A DNA stretch of 64,000 bases, taken from contig NC_072791.1 of the NCBI RefSeq assembly GCF_028583425.1, forward strand, positions 199,384,311 through 199,448,310, in the 5' to 3' direction. The DNA is from Eublepharis macularius. Taxonomy: Eukaryota > Chordata > Lepidosauria > Squamata > Eublepharidae. The number at the start of each line of letters is the position of its first letter. Position 1 is the stretch's first letter. Under the pieces are notes generated by a model. The model was not told the origin of the DNA and made no database searches. It saw only the letters and a list, made by a program, of their open reading frames with translations. Shown here in pieces: positions 34,701 to 42,089 of the stretch. A program made the position numbers and the translations under genes.

Positions 34701-35506
34701 GCCAGCCCCCAGCCCTCCCCTGGAAGACTGAGCGCACTAAATACCAATCATGGCGCGCTTATAAGGGGGTGGCGAAGGGGGGAAATGTATTCCTCGCTCA
34801 CGGCGTGCCTAAATGGCGCGGCAATTAGAGGGAAATAAGAAAATTGTTGTTTTGCTGATTTTAATGAACATTTTAAAGCCCGCTTTAAAAAATTCACATA
34901 TTTTTCCAACCTATCTGCCGCTTGGCGGCAAGTGGCTGGCGCTTTGGTTGTTATGATCCATGGGGATCTTAATTAAAGCTTGATTAAAATGCCCTTCTTC
35001 AGGCTTTAAAACCAGAAGAGAGACACGCAAGGTCGAGCCGGAGCGCTGCGCGGCTCTCCGAGCTCCGAGTTGCTGGTTCTGTGTGTGTGTTGGAGTTGGG
35101 GGGGAGTCGCAAGGCTCGGCGAGGCCAAAGTGGGCAAGTTGCGGGGCCGCCTCGACCAACTCCCCTTTGGTTTGTGCCTGTCCTAGAACCGATCATCATG
35201 GAAGGATCTTCGGACTTTAGGATCCTGCCAGATGGATGGACCGCAGTCTCCCAGGACAACCAAAGGTGCGTACGTGTCAGCGGGTGTTAAAATTGCTGTC
35301 CCTGGTCCTGGGCCACGGGAAGTAACTTCTGTGGGGTGTTTGCAGTGGTTTGGATCCCCGCTCTCCCGTTCTTCCTGGTTCCTTCCCAAATGGGGGCAAG
35401 GGGTTAATCGCTGCCTCTCCCTTCTAGATCGGCCCAGTTCGAGCACACCATCGTCATTACTTCAAGAGGAGCAGAAATCCTGACCCAAGCGGCAGAAGAA
35501 ACTTAA
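6968..35506 (+). CDS. METAP1D: Methionine aminopeptidase type 1D, mitochondrial (3' seven coding exons; gene partial at 5' side)
   Basis: Removes the initiator methionine from nascent proteins; the vertebrate 1D enzyme acts in mitochondria. Seven spliced exons read through in phase: 6968-7116, 7884-7926, 16749-16912, 31448-31545, 33687-33734, 35187-35265, 35428-35506, giving 219 residues and a TAA stop. All expected residues of the M24 'pita-bread' fold are present (numbering from the first visible residue): catalytic-pocket His45 (VVCHGIPD), metal ligands Asp62 (NIDVT), Asp73 (HGDTSE), His136 (GHGIG), Glu168 (TIEP, codon split by an intron) and Glu199 (QFEHT). Compared from memory with the human protein (about 335 aa), roughly the first 115 residues, including the mitochondrial targeting peptide, are missing because their exons lie before base 1; I saw no match to them in 1-6967. 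The fragment is intact, with every junction GT-AG. The seven exons probably equal human exons 4-10. The next gene downstream is DLX1, the usual vertebrate neighbour. Confidence 0.95.
7884..7926 (+). CDS. METAP1D: METAP1D coding exon b (43 bp micro-exon)
   Basis: Short 43-base exon between an AG at 7882-7883 and a gtgagt donor at 7927. Joined to the preceding AG dinucleotide it gives [15 protein letters not shown]. It supplies the first metal-ligand aspartate (NIDVT). Confidence 0.93.
8340..8640. promoter_or_regulatory. Unique-looking intronic block (possible conserved element)
   Basis: Non-repetitive sequence of balanced composition with TCATTA cores and no simple repeats or mobile-element hallmarks, inside a repeat-rich intron. 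No function can be read from sequence alone; it is listed as a low-confidence regulatory candidate. Confidence 0.25.
9836..10640 (+). repeat. Purine/GC-rich block with a 189-codon open frame, nature unknown
   Basis: The block is CAG/AGG-rich and encodes an open + strand frame (9837-10406) of Pro/Ala/Lys/Gly-rich low-complexity protein with no recognised domain. It is followed by a GATAAAAGGGG TATA-like box (about 10410). Composition differs sharply from the AT-rich intron around it. It may be the leader or 5' region of a retroelement; no coding role is claimed. Confidence 0.4.
11306..11598. mobile_element. hAT-type MITE with perfect 8-bp target duplication
   Basis: Termini CAGGGGTCATTTCG and CGAAATGAGCCCTG are inverted repeats. 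The flanks 11298-11305 and 11599-11606 are both CCTGTAAC, a perfect 8-bp duplication as made by hAT transposases. It has no transposase. The left half contains repeated 'cattagcataactcattaac' units. It is the same family as 24146-24580, in opposite orientation. Confidence 0.9.
11824..11878. repeat. Short tandem duplication (about 27 bp x2)
   Basis: The phrase 'ggtattgccaaactttcctt' plus 'catgcat' occurs twice back to back. Confidence 0.85.
12285..12490 (+). mobile_element. tRNA-derived SINE
   Basis: It has a degenerate box B (GATTTGAATCTC near 12343), the body 'ctcacagggttgttgttaag', and the tail 'gctttgagtccccattgtgg' followed by 'gggtataaatgaaataaa'. GC-rich repeat debris with acttc/gaagt boxes continues to about 12920. 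Confidence 0.75.
14098..14359. mobile_element. Palindromic hAT-type MITE with perfect 8-bp target duplication
   Basis: The 262-bp element is almost wholly a foldback: arms of about 125 bases meet near 14230. Its ends are CAGGGCTTTTTTTC and GAAAAAAAGCCCTG. The flanks 14090-14097 and 14360-14367 are both TTTATTAT. The right subterminal part ('ggaactccgttcccccgcgt') resembles that of the 11.3 and 24.1 kb elements, so they are relatives. Confidence 0.9.
16749..16912 (+). CDS. METAP1D: METAP1D coding exon c
   Basis: The acceptor tag is at 16746-16748 and a gtaagc donor at 16913. The exon encodes [19 protein letters not shown] and on to [10 protein letters not shown], ending two bases into a Ser codon. 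It carries the second metal-ligand aspartate (YHGDTSE). It follows an intron of 8.8 kb and precedes one of 14.5 kb. Confidence 0.95.
18050..18300. promoter_or_regulatory. Candidate conserved intronic enhancer, block 1
   Basis: Unique sequence without repeat signatures, containing dense homeodomain-type cores (TAATTA-like 'ggtaattatcc' at about 18176, 'caatttaattg' near 18275) and 'catttgcagtag'. It lies in METAP1D, whose introns are a plausible home for the DLX1/2 upstream enhancers. The call rests on composition and motif density only. Confidence 0.4.
19060..19545. promoter_or_regulatory. Candidate conserved intronic enhancer, block 2
   Basis: Contains 'catttcattagattactac', 'attaattctagttgcattta', 'gcaaattaatctggattgg' and the near-palindrome 'ccgtggtcac...gaccacg'. 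The complex, non-repetitive AT-rich sequence with several ATTA cores is typical of developmental enhancers. It ends exactly where a 114-bp tandem duplication begins. Confidence 0.45.
19545..19772. repeat. 114-bp tandem duplication (two copies)
   Basis: 19545-19658 and 19659-19772 are identical except for one G to A change near the end (tatggg versus tatagg). The unit begins aaaggctcattcaaaatctg and is not a known repeat family. The near identity indicates a recent duplication or ongoing homogenisation. Confidence 0.95.
21848..22275. mobile_element. Degenerate inverted-terminal-repeat element
   Basis: The left end reads CATTCTCAA..., then cacctcaaaattccatgggg..., then ttaaagcc. The right end is its imperfect reverse complement (ggctttaac...cccctattgaattttgagg...ttgagaatg). 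Arms are about 65 bases, spacing about 430 bp, and no target duplication is clear. An old MITE is the simplest reading. Confidence 0.45.
23290..23535 (-). mobile_element. tRNA-derived SINE, reverse orientation
   Basis: It is the reverse complement of the 5735-5973 family: 'aaaccacccttcaggacaac' corresponds to the tail, 'accttgtgaggtgggtgggg' to the body, and 'cgtaaccactacactaaa' to the tRNA head. A small (ACA)n run precedes it. Confidence 0.8.
24146..24580. mobile_element. hAT-type MITE with perfect 8-bp target duplication
   Basis: Termini are CAGGGCTCATTTTG and CGAAATGAGCCCTG. The flanks 24138-24145 and 24581-24588 are both CATAGAAG. The ends match the 11.3 kb element in reverse; the interior has an extra block of 'ttcagccatttt' repeats that accounts for its 435 bp. 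Confidence 0.9.
24722..24779. repeat. (CTCA)n microsatellite
   Basis: About 14 uninterrupted tetranucleotide units. Confidence 0.95.
26750..26941. mobile_element. Near-perfect long palindrome (foldback element)
   Basis: Two 95-base arms (26750-26844 and 26847-26941) are reverse complements with about five mismatches and only a 2-base centre. The ends are GGCCCTTTTCACACTGC and its complement. The trinucleotide CAT flanks both sides (26747-26749, 26942-26944), a possible 3-bp target duplication. The centre is CpG-rich (gcgcaaaactctcgcgagaa). It has no coding capacity and the family is not identified. Confidence 0.75.
29937..30020. mobile_element. Remnant of a Charlie-like hAT end
   Basis: The phrase 'caagggtgtgcaacctttgg' followed by 'gagccaaatgtggctt' and 'acagctctttac' resembles the known hAT-Charlie terminus with paired 'aatgtggct/agctcttt' boxes. 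The other end is not found. Confidence 0.4.
31448..31545 (+). CDS. METAP1D: METAP1D coding exon d
   Basis: The acceptor AG is at 31446-31447 and a gtaagg donor at 31546. The exon encodes [19 protein letters not shown], then [14 protein letters not shown], and ends one base into an Ala codon. It contains the metal-ligand histidine of GHGIG and the HGHPE segment typical of the M24A family. Confidence 0.95.
31682..31710. repeat. (CA)n microsatellite
   Basis: About 14 dinucleotide units, 136 bases downstream of METAP1D coding exon d. Confidence 0.95.
31810..31920 (+). repeat. Dispersed repeat, 'gtcgcctctgacctatggcaaccc' family (copy 1)
   Basis: It contains gtcaagtcgcctctgacc, atggcaaccctatgaagga and ttaacagacttgctcag. 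The same series appears in reverse complement at about 56690-56800. Probably part of an old SINE or LINE 3' region. Confidence 0.6.
32938..33005 (+). repeat. CAATCCTA / GTAAGYCCCATTGAA dispersed repeat
   Basis: One of more than ten degenerate copies in the window. Others lie near 13055, 14850, 15198, 29270, 34297, 46085, 52490, 54615 (two tandem copies), 56590, 59975 and 62998. Each has 'caatcctaag..ggtctgttca' and 'atgggccttactccnaggaaagt' phrases in either orientation. Confidence 0.65.
33687..33734 (+). CDS. METAP1D: METAP1D coding exon e (48 bp micro-exon)
   Basis: The acceptor tag is at 33684-33686 and a gtcagt donor at 33735. It encodes [16 protein letters not shown] and the first base of the metal-ligand Glu codon. 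The exon sits in CpG-rich surroundings, unlike the AT-rich earlier introns. Confidence 0.93.
34090..34290. repeat. Dispersed repeat with 'gtgccactggactcct'
   Basis: It holds 'ggtggcaccttgaaatctaa', 'gaaagcttttgcaggaataa' and 'gtgccactggactcctgttt'. A related copy sits at about 36722-36830 ('ctgatgaaggaagctctggc', 'ggtctttaagacgccactgg') and a fragment at about 56534. It resembles a retroposon 3' region common in sauropsid genomes. Confidence 0.5.
34740..34990. promoter_or_regulatory. Candidate conserved enhancer inside the last METAP1D introns
   Basis: Unique AT-rich block with 'ggcggcaattagagggaaat', 'gctgattttaatgaacattt', 'gatcttaattaaagcttgat' and a homopurine-free complex texture, embedded in GC-rich DNA about 7 kb upstream of DLX1. 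In mouse an upstream enhancer (URE2) of Dlx1/2 is reported about 12 kb upstream of Dlx1; equivalence is a guess. Confidence 0.5.
35187..35265 (+). CDS. METAP1D: METAP1D coding exon f
   Basis: The acceptor AG is at 35185-35186 and a gtgcgt donor at 35266. The exon encodes [17 protein letters not shown], then [10 protein letters not shown]. The EP dipeptide completes the TIEP metal-ligand motif across the intron. Confidence 0.95.
35428..35506 (+). CDS. METAP1D: METAP1D last coding exon with stop
   Basis: The acceptor tag is at 35425-35427. The exon encodes [18 protein letters not shown] and a short divergent tail, TQAAEET, ending at TAA 35504-35506. QFEHT carries the last metal-ligand glutamate. 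The 3' UTR follows, but I saw no clear AATAAA within about 1 kb, so the transcript end is not assigned. Confidence 0.94.
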
Positions 35507-38024
35507 AGAGCCACCTGGCACAGGGGGTCGCTGTGTCCCGACAGGTTGGCGGACTATCGGGGGGGATTTCTGTCCGGTGGAGTCGGTCGTCGAGGGAGCC
35601 AGCTTGGCACTGCAGGCCGGAGGGGCTCTGGAGGAACAGCCCCCGAGGGGGCTGCGCTGCCCGTTCTCAGAAACCGGTGCCTTCACCGAGCGGACTTGGG
35701 CTCTACTTAGCAGGACTGATCCTTGCGCGCTCCGCTTTCTTTTGCTGCTTTGCCAGTTAGGGCGCAAGAGAGCGGGGCAATGACTGGCCCCAAGAAGAGT
35801 CGCCTCGCCCTAGAAGGGGGCTGAGAGAGCGCCCCAAGATGGCACGGTGCGCGCCCCTCCTTTGGTGCCTGTTTGGGTCTTTGCTTTGAACGTCGGCAGG
35901 CGCGCACCGGGGAGTTCAGAATTGGTCCCCGAAGGACTTGAGAGAAAACCGAGCCAGCCCCCTTTGCACCGGCATCCTCTGCCTCTGGCTCCCCAGTTCT
36001 GTTCGCCTCTGGTTTCCCGGGACTATACACGTGTTTGCATACCAGGGGCTCGTTCCTAAAAAAAAGTTAAGCAGCGTAATTTATCCTTTTGGCTATTGGT
36101 TGTGTGTGTGTTTTTTTTTAAAGTGTCTGTGGGTGAAACTTTTTTTTAAAAGGAATACACTGTTTTAAAAAAAGCGTCTTTTTATTTCTTCACTCCAAAG
36201 AGGAGGGGCTCTTAGAGGGACACTCTCCGCTTCCCGGGCGGCGCTGGTTGTTTGGGCTGGGTCAGTTGTCCTGGGCCGAGGGCAGGGGCCGCCCTCTGAT
36301 CTCCCCGGCTCGGAATCAAAGCCCAGGAAGGAGGGAAGGAAGTCCGGAAGGGGCCGACGGGCTGCAATTAGGGCCGCGCTAATCAGGCGGGCGAAGGCAG
36401 CGGCTGAGCCTGGCATCGGATTCCAGGCGGCGGGTACCCGATGGCAGGCCCCTCCCAAACGAGGGCGCAGCCTGTCTGGGGCGCGGGAGGAGGGGGCCCC
36501 GACGGGCGGGCCTGGACTTGGCCTTAAAGGCTGCCAGCCCCGCCTTTCCTGCCGGGGCTTTCTGGTCCCCTCGAGAGTTGAGAGTTGCCTTCGGTTCGGG
36601 CGCGGAGCTTCCGGAGGCCGAAGGATGTGCTGAGAGGCCAGGTGGGATTTCTAGGCTGTAGAAGGGCCGAGATCCGGTCCCAAGACCAACTAGAGGTCCA
36701 AACTACGAGCCTTCCAGGGTCACAGCTCCCTTCCTCGGATCTGATGAAGGAAGCTCTGGCTCTCGACGGCTCCTAGCCTGGGAATCTAGTTGGTCTTTAA
36801 GACGCCACTGGACCCGAATCTTGCTCTTCGACTGCAGCCCAACACGACTAGCCGCCTGAAACTAGGCTGTAGAAGAAACTTGCAGCGAAGCAGGACACAA
36901 AAAAGCCGCAAATCCACACCGATCAAAGAGGGGGGCGCACAAATGCTTCGCTGGGGGCAAGGGGGGCCGGGAATCCTAAGCCGTTCCTTCGACTTACTTC
37001 CGAGTAAGACGGGGTGAACTGCCCCAACTGACTTGGAAGTCGTTTTCACTGCAATGGAAGCTCCGTGCCCCTAAAGCAATGACGGCGGGGTGGGGGCGGG
37101 CGATCCCCCCGCCCGCCACGGATCCTGCACACGTGGAGCGGCCGGGCCCATTCAGCGCGGCCCGGCGAAGCTTCCCCGGCTGTGTCGTCAAATCCATTAA
37201 GGCAGGGTCCAAAAGAACTCCGTGGCGGCGGATTTTGATTGATTTATTTTCAGAGGGAGGGGAATCCTTGACTTTTAAAAAAATGCCTATGAAAGGCTTG
37301 GGGGGGGGCTATTTCTAGCCTTTTGGTAATCTGATCGCTGCCCAGTAAACTCCAGTGTTAGAGGGAGCGAACTTGGGAGCTGGCTTAAGGGAAAGAGAGG
37401 GGCTTGCAGCGGATACAGTCCAGCCCCAGTCGCGCTTTGCTTTGCTTTGCAATGCCACCCTAAAGCCGAGAGACTTCGCTCTCGGGCCTCTGGAATGGAC
37501 GGGTTCAGATGACAGTGCCGCGGTACAGGGTGGCGGGCTCAGGGTTTGTCCCATGAATAGGAAACGAAAAAGGGATCGAATGGGAACCGCCTGTTTTATG
37601 CTTCGTGCTGGAAGCTCTCTCGCGACGGAGCCGCTTGCCCCGAGCAATTCAGGGTCTTTGGCCTTATACAGGATCAGGACAGGGTTGTTCCTATTCTACA
37701 GAAGGAGGAACTGAGGCCGATATATCGTGTCAGCGATTGGCTCATCGGCCAAACAGAGGCGCGAGTAGTCCACTGGGCTACATTAACAGTCAAGCAGCAA
37801 AGTTCTCCTGTTGTTCTCCGAGACTTGAAGAGCCAGAGAGTCCTGCGCTGTCCAGGAGCTGCCGGCGAAATCCCCCGCGAGCGAAGACTCGCCCCGGGCC
37901 CTGGAGCCGGACTCCGCGGCAGCCACCGGGGCTGCTCCTACCTGCGCTCCGCTCCGCTCTCTCCCCGGAGTCTCGGATGGGGCCAGCATCGCCGTGTCTT
38001 TCTTCCCCCAATAGGTTTTCTCCA

Positions 38025-38160
38025 AGGTTAATTTTATTAGGACGGCAGGATTTTACCAACTGCTGCGGTAACAAGCTGTTTGCCTAGCAATTAGACCGAG
38101 GTGGTGGCATTTGTGGTACACATTTATAATCCTAATTATAAAGGTGGTTACAGAAAGGTT
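38025..38160. promoter_or_regulatory. Candidate conserved element upstream of DLX1
   Basis: A unique stretch with 'ggttaattttattaggacgg', 'tgcctagcaattagaccgag' and 'cacatttataatcctaatta', giving several ATTA cores within 130 bases, set between GC-rich flanks. Confidence 0.45.
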
Positions 38161-39839
38161 TGAGAGAGAAAGAAAGAAGGGAGCTCGGCGAGGGCTTTTC
38201 GCCTTTGTGTGTTTGGGAGGCTGAAGGGGGTGCCTCCCCCCCACCCCCCACCCATGCCAAAGTTTGTTTGGCCCAGCAGTGCCCACCTGGCATGTTTTTC
38301 GAGCTTTCTTTCTGACAAGCGTTGCCAGTTTCTGGATGAAACACGCCCCCTTCCCTGCCCCCACAACCCCCAATGCCTCATGGACAGGTGGCCCTACAAA
38401 AATAACCTGCCTTTTGAAATGGCGCAAGCCCAACCCACTAACCAGACAACTCCAAATATCTAGTTGGGTTTCCAGCCAGATCCTGTTTACTCAGAAGTAA
38501 GTCACTTTGTCTTCAGAAGTTAGTCTTTGTCTTCCCTCTTTCTGCGTGAACGTCCTTAGAGTTGCGGCTTGACAGTGCAATCCTAGTCCCTTTGAACCCG
38601 CAAGGAATGGCTCCTGCTTCCTAGCCGGTCTGCTTAGAATCGCAAGGGAAGGGAAGCCTTGCCAGCTCTATACTTCAGCTTAACCAGTCTGCGGATCGGG
38701 CTGTGCCCTGGCCCAGAATCTTTCTGAGGCTTCTCTGACAAAGCGAGGGGGCGATTTACCTGAACCCCCTGGAGTTGGCCTGCGCCTGCGCCTAATGGCA
38801 AGGCTTTTAATCCTACCACTAGGATGGCTGGAGGGAAGACATTACAGCTTCCCCAATGTAAACATACCCACTTTGTTTACCTAACACACCGCCGGAGAGC
38901 GGGGCACACATCATTTCCCACTGCAGCTAGAAATCAATCCGGATTAAGCAGTAAATGTCCTCCTCCCTGGGGAATCCGAAGCAGAGTTTGGCTCCCTGCA
39001 TCTCCTCAAAGAAGCGCCTCTGGGACGCCGCAGTCCACCCTCCCGCCTTCCAGATGTTCGCTACGCTTAAACTTTCTCTCCCATCCTGGACAATTTTGAG
39101 ACTTCAAACAATTGTTGCATTTTAGCAGGGTGGGGAACAAGACCAGGACAGATCATCGATAGAACCGATCACTGATTCCCCCCTCCCTCCAAAGCGCATC
39201 TCCCCAACCACAAAACCGGCTCTTTTACGCGGTCACTTACGCGCTTCGGGCTCCGGGCTGGATCAGCAGGTCGGGTGGGATGACCGGAGAGCACCCCTCC
39301 TTCGCTCTGCAGCTGGGTTTAGGAAGGGAGGGGGGCTGTCTTCCAGGCCAAGGAAGACGGACTAAGGAACGGAGGCTGGCGGGGGTCCCTCTCCGCTCGG
39401 CTCAGGCATCCCGGGGGAGTTTGGAACTATTTGAGGGGGGGGGGGTCATTCCGGGGAGCTGGCTTGGGTCTCCAGGCATCCGCCAAGCGAGCGGTCGAGC
39501 TGCTCTCCTGCGCCTGGGAGCGAGCGAGCCAGAGGGAGAAAGCGAGCGGGGAGGGGAAACCTCCCCGCTAATATCTGTAACGCCATCAGCAATGTAATTT
39601 GTGTTGAATGTTCATTTTTTATTGGTGTTCTCCCTTTGCCAAAATGTGCGCTTGATTACAGAGATTGGGTTCTGCGCGCGCCCTCGACGAGGCTAGGTGT
39701 AACCGAGGAAAGGGAGGGGGGAGAAGAAGTTCAGCTCAGGCCAGAGCTGGGAAAGGGGGGCTGGGGGGGGCTGGTTGGTTTTTTTTTTTTTTAAGGAAGA
39801 AGAAGAATTTCCCCCTAGGCTGTTTAAACGCGGCCAAGG

Positions 39840-40044
39840 CGGCGTGCGTCGCTATTAGTGTTAAATATATGGCTAATTATGCGTATGAAAATTAAACATC
39901 AGTGTTATGCTAATGGGGCCGCCTTCAGCTGTGGATCAGAGCACTTGAGACTAGCATTTAATCAAATGAATCAGTAACTAATACAGCTGCACGTGTGAAC
40001 TTTGCGCAAGATCGTCCCCCTCCCCCCTCCGTCGCCGTCCAGCT

Positions 40045-40085
<41 letters not shown>

Positions 40086-40150
40086 AAGAGAGAGAGGGAG
40101 AGCGCTAAATGATGGGAGAAATAATTAGCCGCGCTTTCTAATTATTAGAC
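39840..40150. promoter_or_regulatory. DLX1: Homeodomain-site cluster upstream of DLX1
   Basis: Three exact TAATTA palindromes (39874-39879, 40122-40127, 40139-40144), plus 'gaaaattaaacatcag', 'tgttatgctaatgggg', 'catttaatcaaatgaatcag' and 'cagctgcacgtgtgaac' (E-boxes). A (TC)n(AC)n microsatellite at 40045-40084 splits it. It starts about 1.9 kb and ends about 1.6 kb before the DLX1 start codon. Likely a proximal enhancer with DLX-type binding sites; inferred from motifs only. Confidence 0.5.
40045..40084. repeat. (TC)n(AC)n microsatellite
   Basis: A pyrimidine tract of about 13 TC units runs into seven AC units and then an AG-rich run. Confidence 0.95.
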
Positions 40151-41489
40151 AGCAAAAGTCAGGCGGGCTTCCGCCCAGTCTCGCACGGCAGCAGCCCCTG
40201 AAATCCCTTCCGCCGGCACTTTGGCCCCGGGCAGGTTTGGGCTTGGGCAGGGGCACGTCCCCAGCTCCAAGAGGCAGGAAGCGCTGGGAGACAGGATCGG
40301 GCCAAGAGGTCACTGCGCGTGGATAGGGAAGGCCTGGCCTCCCCGGAGGAACCGCCAGCCATCGCTGGGCGCCCGCAGTCCTGCGCAGAGCTGCCCCAGC
40401 AGGAGCGCCCTGAGACCAGTACGGGGCACGAGTCCTGCTGCCTAGGCCTGCTTTACTGGCCCGGGGAGCGCCGTTGATTCCCCCCGACAAAGGCTTCCTA
40501 GGAAGACCCTATCGGCCCTTTGGTGGGCTGGGCAAGGGGCAAGCTTTCCAGTTCCATCCGGCTCGTGACCAAGGCAAGGGGGAAACTGGTTTATATTCGA
40601 TCACTTTCGAACCTGGGCCTCAAAAGACCAAATCGACCCTGAGCAGATCCATGTCCTCTCTCTGCCCTGCCTGATGAAGAATTCTGTGTAACGCCTCAAG
40701 TTGATGAAACTCAAGAAAAGGAATCGAAATGCCCTTTTAACCTATTAGTTCTCCACACTGCTCTCCCCAAAGCGGATCTGTTAGCCACGAAAGGCGGCTA
40801 AACGCTCGAATCCCCGCTAAACCCCAGGCGGGCCGGTCCCTTTGTACGAGAAAGAGGCCCGAATGGTGTATGGAAGGGCCGTCCTTTCAGATCAGCTTCC
40901 AAGCACCAGCCCCACAGCTGTTGCTCAACCCGCAGCCCTTGTTTAAAAATCCCATGCCCCCTTTTGCACTTGAAAAAAAAAATCCTCCACGGAGCATGCC
41001 CACACCAAACGCGTGCGCCTCCGAACACGCGCCGCGCAGTCGGACGAGCCGCGCCGCCACCGCCGAGTTTGTAAAGGCAGCTGCCTTGTTTCCTTCAGGT
41101 ACAGTGGGGAGAGGGGGAGAGGTGGGGGGCGGCTCTGGGGCCAAAATTTTCCTTCGATCCCCTCGCCCAGCTCCCCCCCCCCAATCAGGGCCGGATCTGG
41201 GGCTGTTGGGAGACTGCGAGGCAGGAGAGATTGAGGGGGGGCTTAGATCCCCCCCAGACCAGAGAAGGAGCGAGATCCCGTCCTCCCCTCCCCTCGCTCG
41301 TTAGCAGGGCTTGTGGGGACTGCAGGGAAGGGGCTGCAAGGCTGGCCCCGCCGCCGGGCTCGGGCCCCTTCCCTTCCCTTCCCTCCTGCGAGGGGACTCC
41401 GGGCCGCTCCTCGGCGGCGGCCAAGTCCGCGGCGTCTTCCTCGCCGGCTGCTCGCTCGGGTCCAGCGGGCGAGCCCCCGAAAAGCGTCT

Positions 41490-41600
41490 CCGGCCAATCG
41501 CGCGCGATTCTGCGAGACGGCGGGCCAATCAGCTCTGCGGGCTCATGCATATTCATAGCTTTTGGCTGAGTCAAAGCTTTTAGGCGAGTTTGTGTAGATC
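41490..41600 (+). promoter_or_regulatory. DLX1: DLX1 core promoter region
   Basis: Within a CpG island there are two CCAAT boxes (41494-41498, 41525-41529), an octamer-like atgcatattcat just after, and a TGAGTCA AP-1/MAF-type site (41567-41573). No TATA box is seen. Transcription probably starts around 41580-41640; the exact site cannot be read from sequence. Confidence 0.6.
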
Positions 41601-41648
41601 TCCAGCCTGACGCGTAGACTTTTTCAAAGAGACAAACTCCATTTTCTT

Positions 41649-41682
41649 ATGAATGGAAAGTGAAAAGCCCCGGGCCTCTTAA
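41649..41682 (+). promoter_or_regulatory. DLX1: Two overlapping upstream ORFs in the DLX1 leader
   Basis: ATG 41649 opens a 4-residue frame (M-N-G-K, stop 41661-41663). ATG 41653 opens a 9-residue frame (M-E-S-E-K-P-R-A-S, stop 41680-41682). Both end well before the DLX1 start at 41774. If in the mature leader they could damp or gate translation. Confidence 0.5.
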
Positions 41683-41773
41683 ATTGGGGCCCGGGAGGGG
41701 AGCGCGGAGAGAGCCCCCAAAAGGCCGGCCGAGGCAAGCGGGCCAGCCAGCCAGCCGGGGCCAGCGGCGAGCA

Positions 41774-42089
41774 ATGACCATGACCACTATGCCAGAGAGC
41801 CTTAGCAGCCCCGTCTCAGGCAAGGCCGTCTTTATGGAGTTTGGGCCGCCCGGGCAGCAAATGCCCCCCTCGCCCATGTCCCACGGACACTATTCCATGC
41901 ACTGTTTACACTCGGCCGGCCACTCGCAGCCGGACGCCTCCTCCTACAGCTCGGCTTCGTCCTTCTCCAGACCGCTGGGCTACCCCTATGTCAGCTCGGT
42001 CAGCAGCCACTCGGGCAACCCTTACATGAGCTCAGTGCAGTCCTACCCCAACAGCAGCAGCTTGGCTCAGACGCGGTTAGAGGAGACAG
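41774..42089 (+). CDS. DLX1: DLX1 coding exon 1
   Basis: Codes residues 1-105 plus one base; the donor gtacgt starts at 42090. It contains the conserved N-terminal transactivation region. Confidence 0.97.

Larger units (their letters stand above)
33735..35186. other. METAP1D intron between exons e and f
   Basis: 1.45 kb. A dispersed repeat with the phrase 'gtgccactggactcctgtttt' occupies about 34090-34290 and a CAATCCTA-type copy lies near 34297-34400. The stretch 34740-34990 is a unique AT-rich block rich in homeodomain-like cores and is listed separately. Confidence 0.7.
35507..41600. other. METAP1D-DLX1 interval
   Basis: GC-rich, CpG-dense DNA from about 35500 to 37900 with no credible gene, then alternating unique blocks. 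It holds METAP1D 3' UTR, a repeat copy (36722-36830), candidate conserved elements (38025-38160, 39560-39665, 39840-40150), a (TC)n(AC)n run and the DLX1 promoter CpG island from about 40900. Long open frames here occur on both strands and reflect GC content. Confidence 0.7.

Noticed and set aside
37355-38087. 119- and 160-residue frames in the METAP1D-DLX1 interval
   Set aside because: No recognisable family, competing frames on both strands, and overlap with a candidate non-coding element.
41660-41773. In-frame open extension upstream of DLX1
   Set aside because: It starts only with a GTG and has no [12 protein letters not shown] is the conserved DLX1 start.
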